Positions 55,560-64,000 of a stretch of DNA of 64,000 nucleotides are shown here, piece after piece. The DNA is from Kappaphycus alvarezii (taxonomy: Eukaryota > Rhodophyta > Florideophyceae > Gigartinales > Solieriaceae), in the NCBI GenBank assembly GCA_002205965.3, contig NADL03000053.1:434001-498000 (forward strand), written 5' to 3'. The position numbers were made by a program, and so were the translations under genes. Every line of letters begins with the position of its first letter. Positions within the stretch are counted from its first letter, which is position 1. The notes under the pieces are model-generated. The model searched no databases. It was not told the origin of the DNA and saw only the letters and a program-made list of their open reading frames with translations.

Positions 55560-56425
55560 ATGATCTTCGAAAGTAATGAAGGACATGGAATTTTTGAGAA
55601 GTCTCCAATTCCCTCACGGCCACATTCCTTACAACATCGTTTAGCACTGCACATGAATCCAGTTGCCACCCTCCAAGAGTGGAGATTGGCACAAGCACGA
55701 GCCTACCCCTGTTAGAAGTCGCGAGAAAAGATTGATATATTCTCTGCTTCGCATTTCGCGCTGCATTCAGAGGTGACACCGGGGTTGAAGGCCCTCAGTC
55801 TCCTGCTGGAGGAACATGTGGTATTCCAACGTTTCAAGGGTAGGATACACTCTGCTTCGGTGATGATTAGGTGGTTGCTAGCTTGCATGCATCAAAGCCA
55901 CGGAGTCAAGGAGCGCGCCACATTTCTAGGGAATATATCTGCATGCGAGAGGAAGTGGATGCGCTGGTATTAAGAGGCGAGTCGTATTACTTCACGAGAA
56001 GGTAATTAGTCGGAAATCGTTTTCTGCCGACCAAGGTGTTTGAAAGAAGAGAGTCCATCAAACGAGGTGTTTGAAGTGGGTTGGTGGTGACCTTTGGAAG
56101 TCAGGGAAGGACCAAGAGGACGGGAGACGCCAGGCCATCCTGGACGAGGGCTTCGAGTCATCAAGGCCATGTGTGTCTTACAGATCGCTCTTCCTCGCTT
56201 CGGAATCCCCGTTGTGTCGACTTTTATTTTTGCCGCTTTGGCTGTATTGTCATTCCTCGCCCCTACACCACGTTGGACCCATCTGGGGAAGGCGTGTATG
56301 CGGAGGCCGTTCTCCTCGATCAGGTCCGGCAGTGCACAGTGACTTGCCGCATTTAACAGTGCGTGTTTGCCACAACAAACGAGGGGACCTAGCACTTGCT
56401 GTCTCGTTTGTTTCACTTTAAATTT
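55560..56425. other. Unassigned unit segment between copia and LTR-c (F)
   Basis: This is the unit F copy of 21503-22371. The minus frame 56006-56575 is open for 189 codons here, overlapping plus frames of 82-116 codons. Openness on both strands, and its absence in other units, speaks against all of them. Confidence 0.4.
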
Positions 56426-57906
56426 TGATAGGGATAAATCTACCGAGGATGATATTCTCAGGGCCAGTTTTCTCAACACGGAGGCATTGCCGCATTGCCA
56501 ATGACAAGATTGCTGCCAAAGGTTGGTTGGGTGGACGAGAAGAGTGAAAAAGGATGGGACACCGAGACGAAACATGGTAGTATAAAAAAGGGAGGGGCTA
56601 CTATCTATGCTCGAGGGCTAGTGTTGAAGAAATGTTTCTTACGGCAGAAGCTGGATTTCAACTTCTAGATTACTCAAGTGTGCACTTGGAGTTGTTTCCC
56701 AACTTGCTTCCCCTCTACAAGGGAAAACAGTTTACTCAGCTTATATAGATTTTTAGGCTAACTTTAAGGTCTCAAACAAATACACTTAATAGGTACCACG
56801 AAATGACTTGAATAAAATCATGTGAGCGAGAAAGAATATTACCAGGTACTGCCAGGAGTAATAACTAAAATTACTCTCCATAATCTTATCTCTCGAGATC
56901 AGAGCCAGAACACACCTCCAAAATATCTATACCCCAATTCAGTCCGCACGGATTCTGTCGAACGGCCCACAATGATAGATAGCCTCCTCTCACATATTCA
57001 GCTCCTCCAATATCTCCCCAAGTCCTTCAACCTCCGCTTCATCCCAGTTAAAAGAGTCAGAAATAAGAAATACGATTACTCCTCCAATCTCTTCTGCCTC
57101 CTCCACAGCAGCTCCCACACTGTTGCACACCAGTGGCTCCCAGGGGCTAACTCAGTCCTTATCACCTTACTACCCTTCCACATCAGCCTCAACCTCCCCC
57201 TCTTCTACTTCCTCCATTGCCTCCTCTTTCTCTACGTCCTTCTTGGCATCTTCTGCCTCCTCGAAGCAGTGACGACGGGCCCTCCCCGAACGCATTCCCG
57301 ATCCACTCTTCTGTGGCCCTCTACGTAGTCGGTAGGCCCATCGGCTATCAAGTCCAGAGCGTTTACGTGACAGCAGGCTGTGGATGTTTTGGAGATGGTG
57401 AGGGACGGGCGGAGGTTAGTCATGTGGAGGGCGAAAAGGGGGGTGAGCCGATGGGGTGGATGACGGCGAGGGATACACTTCAACAATCGTGACGTGGAGC
57501 TTTACGTAGGTTGACGACTTCGAAAAGTTTCACTACCTTGGGCGAAATATAAAATGCAAGGCAATGTCGCAGCGTTGAATTTCACGCAATCGATGCAATG
57601 GAAAAAATGTTTCTTGACAAAATATCATAACTGAATTTGGAGGGCGAAGCGGATCACGAGTCGCAAGATTTCTTTTTGGAAAAGGAGGACCAAAATCCTC
57701 AGAGATAACGTAGAAAATGGAGTTGCACAGTGGGTGAGGCTCTAGTTGCTGAAGGATGTGAAATGAAAACGAGAAGCATAACCAATAAATCTTTCCTCGA
57801 GCTGATCCAGCTAACTACACGGAGGAGATCAACATTGCGACTTTCATTCATCCTAGTGTTTTGGACCAGGCGTTAGTACCCTATGCACTACCTTGCTACT
57901 CTAACA
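56426..57906 (-). repeat. LTR-c, unit F
   Basis: This is a complete copy of 1481 bp. Its right end is the F/G boundary. Confidence 0.85.
57232..57423 (-). pseudogene. Acidic ORF inside LTR-c, unit F
   Basis: It starts at 57423 and loses frame after RECVRGGP, as in units B and E. Confidence 0.48.
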
Positions 57907-58613
57907 CTAGGGAAGCCAGGCGGATAACGATGCTGCAAAGACTCTTGTGATCGATGCGAGGGCCTGCTTTCGACACCCGGGGACCTGAGCGGTCTGGGAA
58001 CCGGAACTTCTAGACGCGAAGGCGAAGATCGTATCCGTTCCAAAAAGCCCCGCTCGGGGTCCAAAAATGGGCGGATCAACTTCAACAGGCCACCAAGCGG
58101 CCCCACCGGTGTGCATGCAGCACCGGAGTGACTCACGCGCACTCCATCGACATATTCGTGGCCGTCATCGGCGCCGTGCTGTTCATGCCCCATTCTGCGA
58201 CTAAGTTGCCAAACTGGTGGGGGAGTGGATCCAGTTCAAGACCGGCGTCCTCCATCGCCTCCTGGGCCGGATGTGGCACGACTAGGGCTGTGTCCCATCC
58301 CTCTGCCAGTACGTCGGCCCCATGGGGCCCCATCCTGGAAACAAAGAAATAGCCGTCCATTAGCTCCAGGCGCTGCGGAATCTCCATGAATGGCACCCGT
58401 CTCATACGCATGGGAGGTATCTGTGTCACCGAGATATCCAGGTCGAGTATGACTGCTCGGAGGCGCTGATACCGATCCCTCCCATCGCGTTCGCAAATAG
58501 CCATTCGCATGCCATTCCCCCCTTTCCCTTTCCATCCTTAAGTCTATGTCCAAAGTGACGTGATACTGCGCGCAGGCCAAGCCAATTATCCTCTTCCTAA
58601 TCTGGATGTCCTC
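57907..58613 (-). pseudogene. C-terminal extension of the cyclin gene, unit G (cut by gypsy copy 3)
   Basis: Frames 58133-58510 and 57888-58193 give the extension from CAQYHV-like sequence to PPGFPSVRVAR. The unit ends at ctggatgtcctc, where the LTR of copy 3 starts, so the cyclin box would lie beyond the element. Confidence 0.68.
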
Positions 58614-59327
58614 TGATAGGGGTAAATCGTCGGGAGAAGAGATATTTAGAACCAACTACCCAAGACGGAGGTGTTGCGAGCGACAAAAGTGCTACCGTGG
58701 TATAGTTGAACAAATAAAAGGATTGCATATGGGAGAGAGTCGAGAGGGCTACAAGCAAGTATAAAAGGAGCAGGGGCTACCACTGATGCTCTGCGACCAG
58801 CTTAGGAAAAAGTTTTCTTGGGTCTGAAGTTGACTCTCAACTTCCTACTACTCGGAGCTTGACCTGAAGTTGTCTGCAACTTGCTTGACCTCCACTAAAG
58901 GAAGCAGTTTACTCGGCTTATATAGACCTTTGGCTACCCTAAAAGTCTTCAAACAAACAGACTAATAACCATGAAAAGCATTCACGGGAATCGTGTGAAC
59001 CAGAGAGACCATTAGAAGATATTTCCTCAAGGTAAATATCTAGGTGCCATACCATGCCAGCCACCTATCGGCCAGGGGTGGGAATTGATGTGGCCATTAT
59101 ATAGACCTTTCAGAGTCACTCGTAGTATCACCCACAACCTAGAACTGTACTGACATCCACTATGACAGTGTGTCCTAAAATAAAAAATCAACCGATGAAT
59201 TTGCCACACTCACCCAAATTAAAAATATCTTGCAATTCAAAAACTGTAAAACTATCTTCCAGTTCCAATACTGTATACAATTATGGTCCTCATCTAGATT
59301 TTTTCGTGTGCGAATTTGCTCACATCA
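58614..59327 (-). repeat. 3' LTR of gypsy copy 3 (LTR-2 type)
   Basis: It is 714 bp, from TGATAGGGG to CACATCA in plus-strand reading. It aligns with 35000-35718 throughout but with more substitutions than the copy 2 pair. The terminal inverted repeat is altered (TGTGAG for TGTGCG). Confidence 0.92.
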
Positions 59328-59340
59328 CGCCCTCCCGCTC
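59328..59340 (-). other. Polypurine tract, gypsy copy 3
   Basis: The minus strand reads gagcgggagggcg directly before TGATGTG, the same as in copy 2. Confidence 0.6.
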
Positions 59341-59443
59341 AAGACGAACGTCCCGCTCGTCACTGCTCTTCTTCTGTTTCCGTTAGTGTTCGCTGTCTTA
59401 TTGATAAATATATGGTCTCTCAAACGGGTGTGGATGCAACTAA

Positions 59444-60004
59444 TGTAGGGAAAAACATCGACCACTAAGCCGCATGCGCTGGCATGTCAAGTGGTGCACT
59501 GAGTGAATACACAGCACATTTCAACACTCCCCCCTCACTCAGGGGACCACAGAATGCTGTAAGGACTCAGACATCTTACACTTCATTCCTATCACCTATA
59601 GGACAGTAAGCAATGCCGAAAACACACAAATTAAATTTTCACCAATGCAACCACTTGCGGGCTCGACCCCGATGCTACCATGTAGGGAAAACACATCGAC
59701 CACTAAGCCACAATCGCATGGCATGTCAAGTGGTGCACTGAGTGAATACACAGCCCATTTCAACACTCCCCTCACTCAGGGGACCACAGAATGCTGTAAG
59801 GACTCAGACATCTTACACTTCATTCCTATCACCTATAGGACAGTAAGCAATGCCGAAAACACACAATTAAATTTTCACCATGCAACCACTTGCGGGGCTC
59901 GAACCCGCGATGCTACCATGTAGGGAAAAACACATCGACCACTAAGCCACATGCGCTGGCATGTCAAGTGGTGCACTGAGTGAATACAACAGCCCATTTC
60001 AACA
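59444..60004 (-). repeat. Tandem tRNA-derived (SINE-like) repeat, 2.4 copies
   Basis: Units start at 59444, 59681 and 59919 (periods 237 and 238 bp; the third is partial). On the minus strand each has an RNA polymerase III box A, TGGCTTAGTGG (near 59936-59946). The third junction also has a good box B, GGTTCGAGCCC, inside a perfect 5-bp T-stem GCGGG/CCCGC (59893-59909). The box B of the preceding copy is mutated. The acceptor strands do not pair, so this is not a working tRNA gene. The tail of ~150 bp is unrelated to tRNA. The array replaces the end of the accessory ORF of copy 3. Confidence 0.72.
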
Positions 60005-60502
60005 CTAATTACCAATATGATGCTCTAGAAAGTAGGTTCGCATTACTGGTACCGTCACTTTGTAGCATAGCCTCATATATTGGTTGATAACATCGAGATT
60101 GGGTTGAATACATTCTTCTTCCGTGACTCTTCCGAATCTTCCAAGAGTGAAAAAATATATGTGATATGCAAACTCTTCTGGAAGATGCCGGAGGAATGGA
60201 TGCCGATAATAAAAGAAGACGCGCATCATCAAGAACGAATCTTCGTAAGATAAGTGCGGTCCATGTAGCGCCCTAAAACATAAACAGATGCTTATCATGA
60301 AATAAGAAATGACCTGCGCATCGTTCGCGTCCTCGGGATATTGCGCAGCCAAAAAGATAATCTTCTTCTTCCGACTGTACGTTGTGCATGGTTGTGAAGG
60401 AGAGCTAGAGATGAAGTTGTGGTGGACGGTCCCGATGAATGGCCGCAACCAGCTCCTGACGTACTGGGTCCTGCACGAGGTCCTCTCGGGGGACGACCGC
60501 AA
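60005..60502 (-). CDS. Accessory domain D2, diverged form, gypsy copy 3
   Basis: The frame is open through DANDAQVISYFMISICLCF without the T6 frameshift of copies 1 and 2, then LHGPHLSYEDSFLMMRVFF, PEEFAYHIYFFTLGRFGRV and YFLEHHIGN. By eye it shares roughly half its residues with D2 of copies 1 and 2, although the neighbouring D1, integrase and RT are almost the same in all three. The end of the domain (PYPYSEPY in copy 2) is missing because the tRNA-like repeat begins right after HHIGN. The exact start is uncertain; an upstream linker frame 60295-60555 is Gly/Pro/Ser-rich. Confidence 0.6.
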   Translation of the reverse strand: MRSSPERTSCRTQYVRSWLRPFIGTVHHNFISSSPSQPCTTYSRKKKIIFLAAQYPEDANDAQVISYFMISICLCFRALHGPHLSYEDSFLMMRVFFYYRHPFLRHLPEEFAYHIYFFTLGRFGRVTEEECIQPNLDVINQYMRLCYKVTVPVMRTYFLEHHIGN

Positions 60503-60504
60503 CC

Positions 60505-61030
60505 TCTTCTGGGCGGGTTGTTGTCTCCCGAAAGTCCTCCTCTGGTCATCATCACTGCTTCAGGAGGATCCTCGCCGCCTCCAACGTTCCCAATTTGTGG
60601 CGGAGAAACGTAAGGTTACCATAGAGGATGCGGGACCAGTCTGTATTCCATATCCGGGGGTGAGGCGTAACCTCTCTGTCGCACATCTTGGTTGTTCTTG
60701 AGAAATACGTAAATCGGACGGACAATGTTCAGACACGTTTGCGATAAGTCTCTGGCAGCTACCATTTTATATCTTCCTATAGAGTAATGATATATTACCT
60801 CCACAAACTCTGGACCTGCTTCCGTGAACCTTTCGTTTTGGAATGAAAATAGAACTCTTATTAATAGTCGAAAATCTTCTTCAGGTAGCATGGTCCGTTC
60901 AACGTACGGAAACATAGACATATATTAATGTAAAAATGGATGATTACGTGGAGTTCGTAGTAGTCCCGCGTAATCGAGATGATCCATTCCCAGGCCCTTT
61001 TTCCTCCCATAGGAATCATTCTATAGTTAA
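60505..61030 (-). pseudogene. Accessory domain D1 and linker, gypsy copy 3
   Basis: It begins at MIPMGGKRAWEWIIS in frame 60861-61241 and shifts after FRTLNGP. It continues in frame 60616-60921 (EDFRLLIRVLFSFQNE, EVIYHYSIGRYKMV, RLVPHPLW). The linker that follows is longer than in copy 2 and rich in Gly, Pro and Ser. Confidence 0.58.
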
Positions 61031-62220
61031 GATGAGTATGCCCCGTGGTTGCGCATAGTCCTGTGTTGAGAAGGAATTCTTCAGGCCTCTGATGATAAGG
61101 GACCAGACGACGTGCATGGATGCCCTCCTTGATCTCTTCCCTGAGCTTGAACAGAGCTGATAGTGCGGGTGTCTTTCCTCCGTGACGATGCAAGGGCGAG
61201 TACTTGGTTTGGAAGGCCGGCCACTTCACAGCCTGCTGCATTGCTTTTCCATGTACTACAAGTACTTTAGAGCCAACTGAAAAGGTTCTGACTGCAGTTT
61301 CTGCATCCTTATTTCTTGTCTTGTTAGCGCGCGGTGTGATCTCCAGCCTTCGGTGGCCAGTAGTTCAACTTCCCTACTCTCTTCATCGATAATATTTGTT
61401 CTATCTCTCTGTAACATTCTAGGAGCCCTTCCGTACATTAGCTCGAATGGTGAGCGTCCATTTCTTCCTCTTCTTCGACGATAGCCGTATAACTTTTGGT
61501 AAGGCATCTTCCCACTGGATTTCATTCTCCGACATAGTTTTCGATATTGCTCGTTTATGGTTCCAACCATCCTCTCCGCTTTCCCGTTGGACATAGGAGC
61601 GTATGCGAGAACGGTCTTCAGCTGAATCCCTTTCTCTTCCAAGAAAAAGCAGTGAAGTTGCAGTAAAACAAAGGGCGTTATCCGAGATGATCCTTTTTGG
61701 AAGACCAAACGGTTCAATTATTTCTTTTTCGATGAATCTCAGTACCACCTCAGCATTTGCCTCCTCACTGCAACTGCTATTGGCCATCCAGTAAGATGTT
61801 CCACCCCTATAAGGAGATATTTTTTCCGGAAGAAGTTTCCTTGAACGGGCCCGCGAAGTCAATTGAGAAGGTTTCAAAGAGACCGGAAACTGGAAAACTT
61901 AGAGTTGTCTTATACTTCCGTATTGGAGTGAATTTTTGGCAGTTGTCGCAGCTTTTCACGAAATTATAGACGTCCTTATGGATACCGGGCCACCAGAATC
62001 TCTCAGTTACGAATTTTTTGGTTGTTTCGAGATCCCAATGCCCTAGCTCATCATGGAAAGTCCTCAAGATCTTCATTCTTTCTTTCAAAGGGGCCACTAG
62101 TCGGGGACCGGCTTTAGTGTGCCGGAAGGTTTCCCATTCCACAATGTAAAAGCCTTTTGATTCCTGCGTACCCAATTTCGTGTTCAAGATCAACCTTTCT
62201 CATTTCTAGTCCATCGAGGA
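61031..62220 (-). pseudogene. Integrase, gypsy copy 3
   Basis: The zinc finger (FHDELGHWDLE, CDNCQKF) and first Asp (FSIDFAGPF) lie in 61807-62193. The second Asp (RIISDNALCF) lies in 61419-61877, and the Glu (NGKAERMVGTI) and SPFELMYGRAPRML in 61256-61717. The C-terminal block (IHARRLVPYHQRP) lies in 60861-61241. All catalytic residues are present but spread over four frames. Confidence 0.8.
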
Positions 62221-62733
62221 ATTTGATCAGTCCGTGAATATTAGCTTCGTACTCGTTATCGTTCGGCAACTGCAACTCGGCGACTCCGACGATGTCCTCC
62301 GAAGCTTTTTCATTTGGAATCAGTGCGTCCCTCAAGCGGGATAGGTAATCGGCAGGCTGATTATTGCGTCCGGGTCTATACACAATTTCAAACCGATATT
62401 CTGCGAAAATGTCGAGCCATCGGGCCAAGCGGTGATGTACATCCTTCTTTTGGAATGCTGTTTAAGTGCCTGGTGATCAGTTATCAAGACAAATTTCTCG
62501 AGTGATAAAAGGTATGCGAAACTTTTTCAGCGCGAAGACGACAGCTAGCGCTTCTTTCTCGCAGACTGAGTATCTCTTTTCGCATTCAGAGTTCGGCTTG
62601 CGAATTGAACAGGGTGTAGTCTTCCGTTTTCATCTTTTTGGGACAAAACGGCACCCAAAGACCGTTCTGAGGCATCTGTCTCCACAACGAATGGTCTCTT
62701 GAAATCTGGGTACATGAGAACTGGGGGACACAT
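62221..62733 (-). pseudogene. RNase H and connection, gypsy copy 3
   Basis: Frame 62545-62733 holds VVETDASERSLGAVLSQ, the KEALAVVFALKK block follows in another frame, and frame 62114-62428 has ARWLDIFAEYRFEIVYRPG and QPADYLSRL. Two or three one-base lesions separate them. Confidence 0.78.
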
Positions 62734-63767
62734 AGCTTATCTTTAAGCTCCTGAAATGCAGTTTCCATTTCCTTGTTCCAGTAAAATTTTCCGTTCTTCG
62801 TAGTGCTGGCATGTAACGGTGCTGCAGTCTTGGCGAAATCTTTGATAAATCTTCTGTAATATGAGGCCAGTCCTAAGAAGCTTCGGACCTCCGTCTTTGA
62901 AGCGGGCCTTGGTGCCAACTTTATTTTTTTCGTTTTCTCTGGATCCACTCTAATTCCCTCTTGGTCGACGATATGACCGAGTAATTGGATAGAAGTTTTC
63001 GCAAAGAAGCATTTGCTCAACTTAATTTTCAAGCTATACTCCGATATCCTCTCCACAACTGTCTTGACGTGCGAGATGTGCTGATCCAATGTTTCTGAGA
63101 ATATGACGACATCATCGATATAGACTCTTGCGAATGGAAGTCCTTTCAAAACCTCGTTCATCATTCTTTGGAATGTAGCTGGTGCATTCATGAGACCAAA
63201 AGGCATCACTTCGAACCTGAACGTACCGGCTTTGCTGGTAAAGGTTGTTTTTTCCTTACATTTTTCATCCAATGGAATCTGCCAATAGCCAGTGTAAAGG
63301 TCAATTGAGGTGAAATATCTCCCGTCCTTCAGGTCCTCGAGGATCTCCTCCATGTTCGGAATCGGAAATCGATCGGGTATCATTCTCTGGTTCAGTTGTC
63401 GGTAATCGACGCAAAAACGCAGCTTTCCATCCTTCTTTGGTGCGACCACAACTGGAAACGACCATGGGGATGAAACTGGTCGAATAATATCATTTTTCAG
63501 CATACTTGTAACATTTTCTGAGATAAATTGGTCATATTTTGGCGGTTGACGTCTAGGCTTGTGGTAAATCGGTTGAGTGTCGGTAAGTTCGAACGAGTGA
63601 GTAACCGGTACACTTGCTTGTCTTAAATCTGAAACGCTCCATGCAATTACTTCGGAAGATGTTAACATGTCGGATATTTTCAGTGAGGCGGGGGCGGGGA
63701 AGGTGCTGCACTTTTCCTTGGATTTCTGCCATTTGGCGCCCTTTTTCTTCTTGATCCTCAACCTCAA
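62734..63767 (-). CDS. Reverse transcriptase, gypsy copy 3
   Basis: This is the most complete RT in the window: the 393-codon frame 62586-63767 is open over the whole RT. In order it has the lead-in TQPIYHKPRRQPPKYDQF, LRFCVDYRQLNQ (about residue 110), FTSIDLYTGYWQIPL with the first catalytic Asp (about 150), MPFGLMNAPATFQRMM, YIDDVVIFSET with the paired Asp, the thumb (SLKIKLSKCFFAKTS) and RSFLGLASYYRRFIKDFA. The last ~45 residues of the frame are out of the RNase H frame. Read-through from the spacer requires a frame change near 63670. Confidence 0.87.
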
Positions 63768-64000
63768 TATTTTGAAGGACCTCTTCCGTCGTGCTCACAT
63801 CTTCATATATGGAATTCGACGTATTCTTATTTTCTTTGCAAAGGTAATCTTCTTTCATGCTCCGAATTCTGTCCTTTGATTCGATATCATCGCAAAAAGA
63901 AACACATTCGGGTTTCAAACTTATCCTAGAATCCAGTCGTCATCTGTTTCAAACCCGAATCATAATCGTCCCATGCCATGTTCATTACCCCCGAGGGTAC
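63553..64000 (-). pseudogene. Protease-RT acidic spacer, gypsy copy 3 (cut by window end)
   Basis: Frame 63553-63918 begins in the spacer (PECVSFCDDIESKDRIRSMK, EDVSTTEEVLQN), matching copies 1 and 2. The remaining bases to 64000 code the end of the protease region in another frame. Confidence 0.65.

Larger units (their letters stand above)
9574..58613. repeat. Head-to-tail macro-repeat array (units A-G)
   Basis: The block cyclin-gene / unassigned / LTR-b / copia fragment / unassigned / LTR-c recurs in the same order and orientation. Unit junctions, read as the LTR-c end CTAACA followed by ctagggaagccagg, fall at 16097/16098, 23849/23850, 29425/29426, 34989/34990, 50168/50169 and 57906/57907. 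Long units measure 7752 bp (B), about 7714 bp (E without the gypsy insertion) and 7738 bp (F). Short units measure 5576 bp (C) and 5564 bp (D). Units are nearly identical, with differences mostly small indels. Both array edges abut gypsy LTR ends. Confidence 0.93.
58614..64000 (-). mobile_element. Ty3/gypsy LTR retrotransposon, copy 3 (5' part outside the window)
   Basis: Read on the minus strand, the window contains the protease-RT spacer, RT, RNase H, integrase, accessory domains, a tRNA-like tandem repeat, the polypurine tract and the 3' LTR. Gag, most of the protease and the 5' LTR lie past 64000. The LTR is of the short type (LTR-2), like copy 2. RT and integrase are close to copies 1 and 2, while the second accessory domain is clearly diverged. 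Confidence 0.93.

Noticed and set aside
59880-59960. Functional tRNA gene
   Set aside because: Boxes A and B and the T-stem are good, but the two acceptor strands do not pair and the unit has an unrelated tail in tandem.
641-64000. Copies 1 and 3 as ends of one composite transposon around the array
   Set aside because: Both are on the same strand but have different U3 types, and copy 1 has its own two LTRs. Nothing shows them moving together.

Overview
The window is a repeat-dense piece of a eukaryotic nuclear genome. It holds LTR retrotransposons of two superfamilies, a tRNA-derived SINE-like repeat and a captured Pho80/Pcl-type cyclin gene. I see no bacterial gene structure and no intact single-copy host gene. 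A microbial eukaryote (fungus- or oomycete-like) fits the Pho80-type cyclin and the style of the Ty3 reverse transcriptase, but the lineage cannot be decided from the window.

Layout. 1-640 is unassigned sequence ending in a 30-bp minisatellite. 641-9573 is Ty3/gypsy copy 1 on the minus strand, with 1.45-1.48 kb LTRs. 9574-58613 is a head-to-tail array of a macro-repeat: unit A 9574-16097 (left end missing), B 16098-23849, C 23850-29425, D 29426-34989, E 34990-50168, F 50169-57906 and G 57907-58613 (start only). Long units (B, E, F) are about 7.7 kb; short units (C, D) are about 5.57 kb and share one 2.18-kb deletion. 35000-42459 is Ty3/gypsy copy 2 on the plus strand, nested in unit E with a 5-bp target-site duplication and nearly identical 0.72-kb LTRs. 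58614-64000 is Ty3/gypsy copy 3 on the minus strand, cut off by the window end and carrying a tandem tRNA-like repeat.

Each long macro-repeat unit reads, from low to high coordinate: cyclin gene with C-terminal extension (minus strand, broken), an unassigned 1.2 kb stretch, a truncated LTR (called LTR-b, plus strand), a Ty1/copia 5' fragment (LTR, primer site, gag, start of protease; plus strand), an unassigned 0.87 kb stretch, and a complete 1.48-kb LTR (called LTR-c, minus strand) whose end is the unit boundary. The copia part carries the same lesions in every unit, so it was dead before the array grew.

The Ty3/gypsy elements have Gag with two CCHC knuckles, a DSG protease, RT, RNase H and an HHCC/DDE integrase. 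Downstream of integrase lies an accessory region made of two diverged copies of an unrecognised ~110-residue domain. Copies 1 and 2 share the internal region and the TATA-R-U5 part of the LTR but have unrelated U3 regions. The long U3 of copy 1 and the two macro-repeat LTRs carry a homologous acidic ORF inside the LTR. These two features, the LTR-borne ORF and the duplicated accessory domain, are the best candidates for undescribed biology here. Most coding regions are broken by one-base indels, often in homopolymers, and part of that may be sequencing error.
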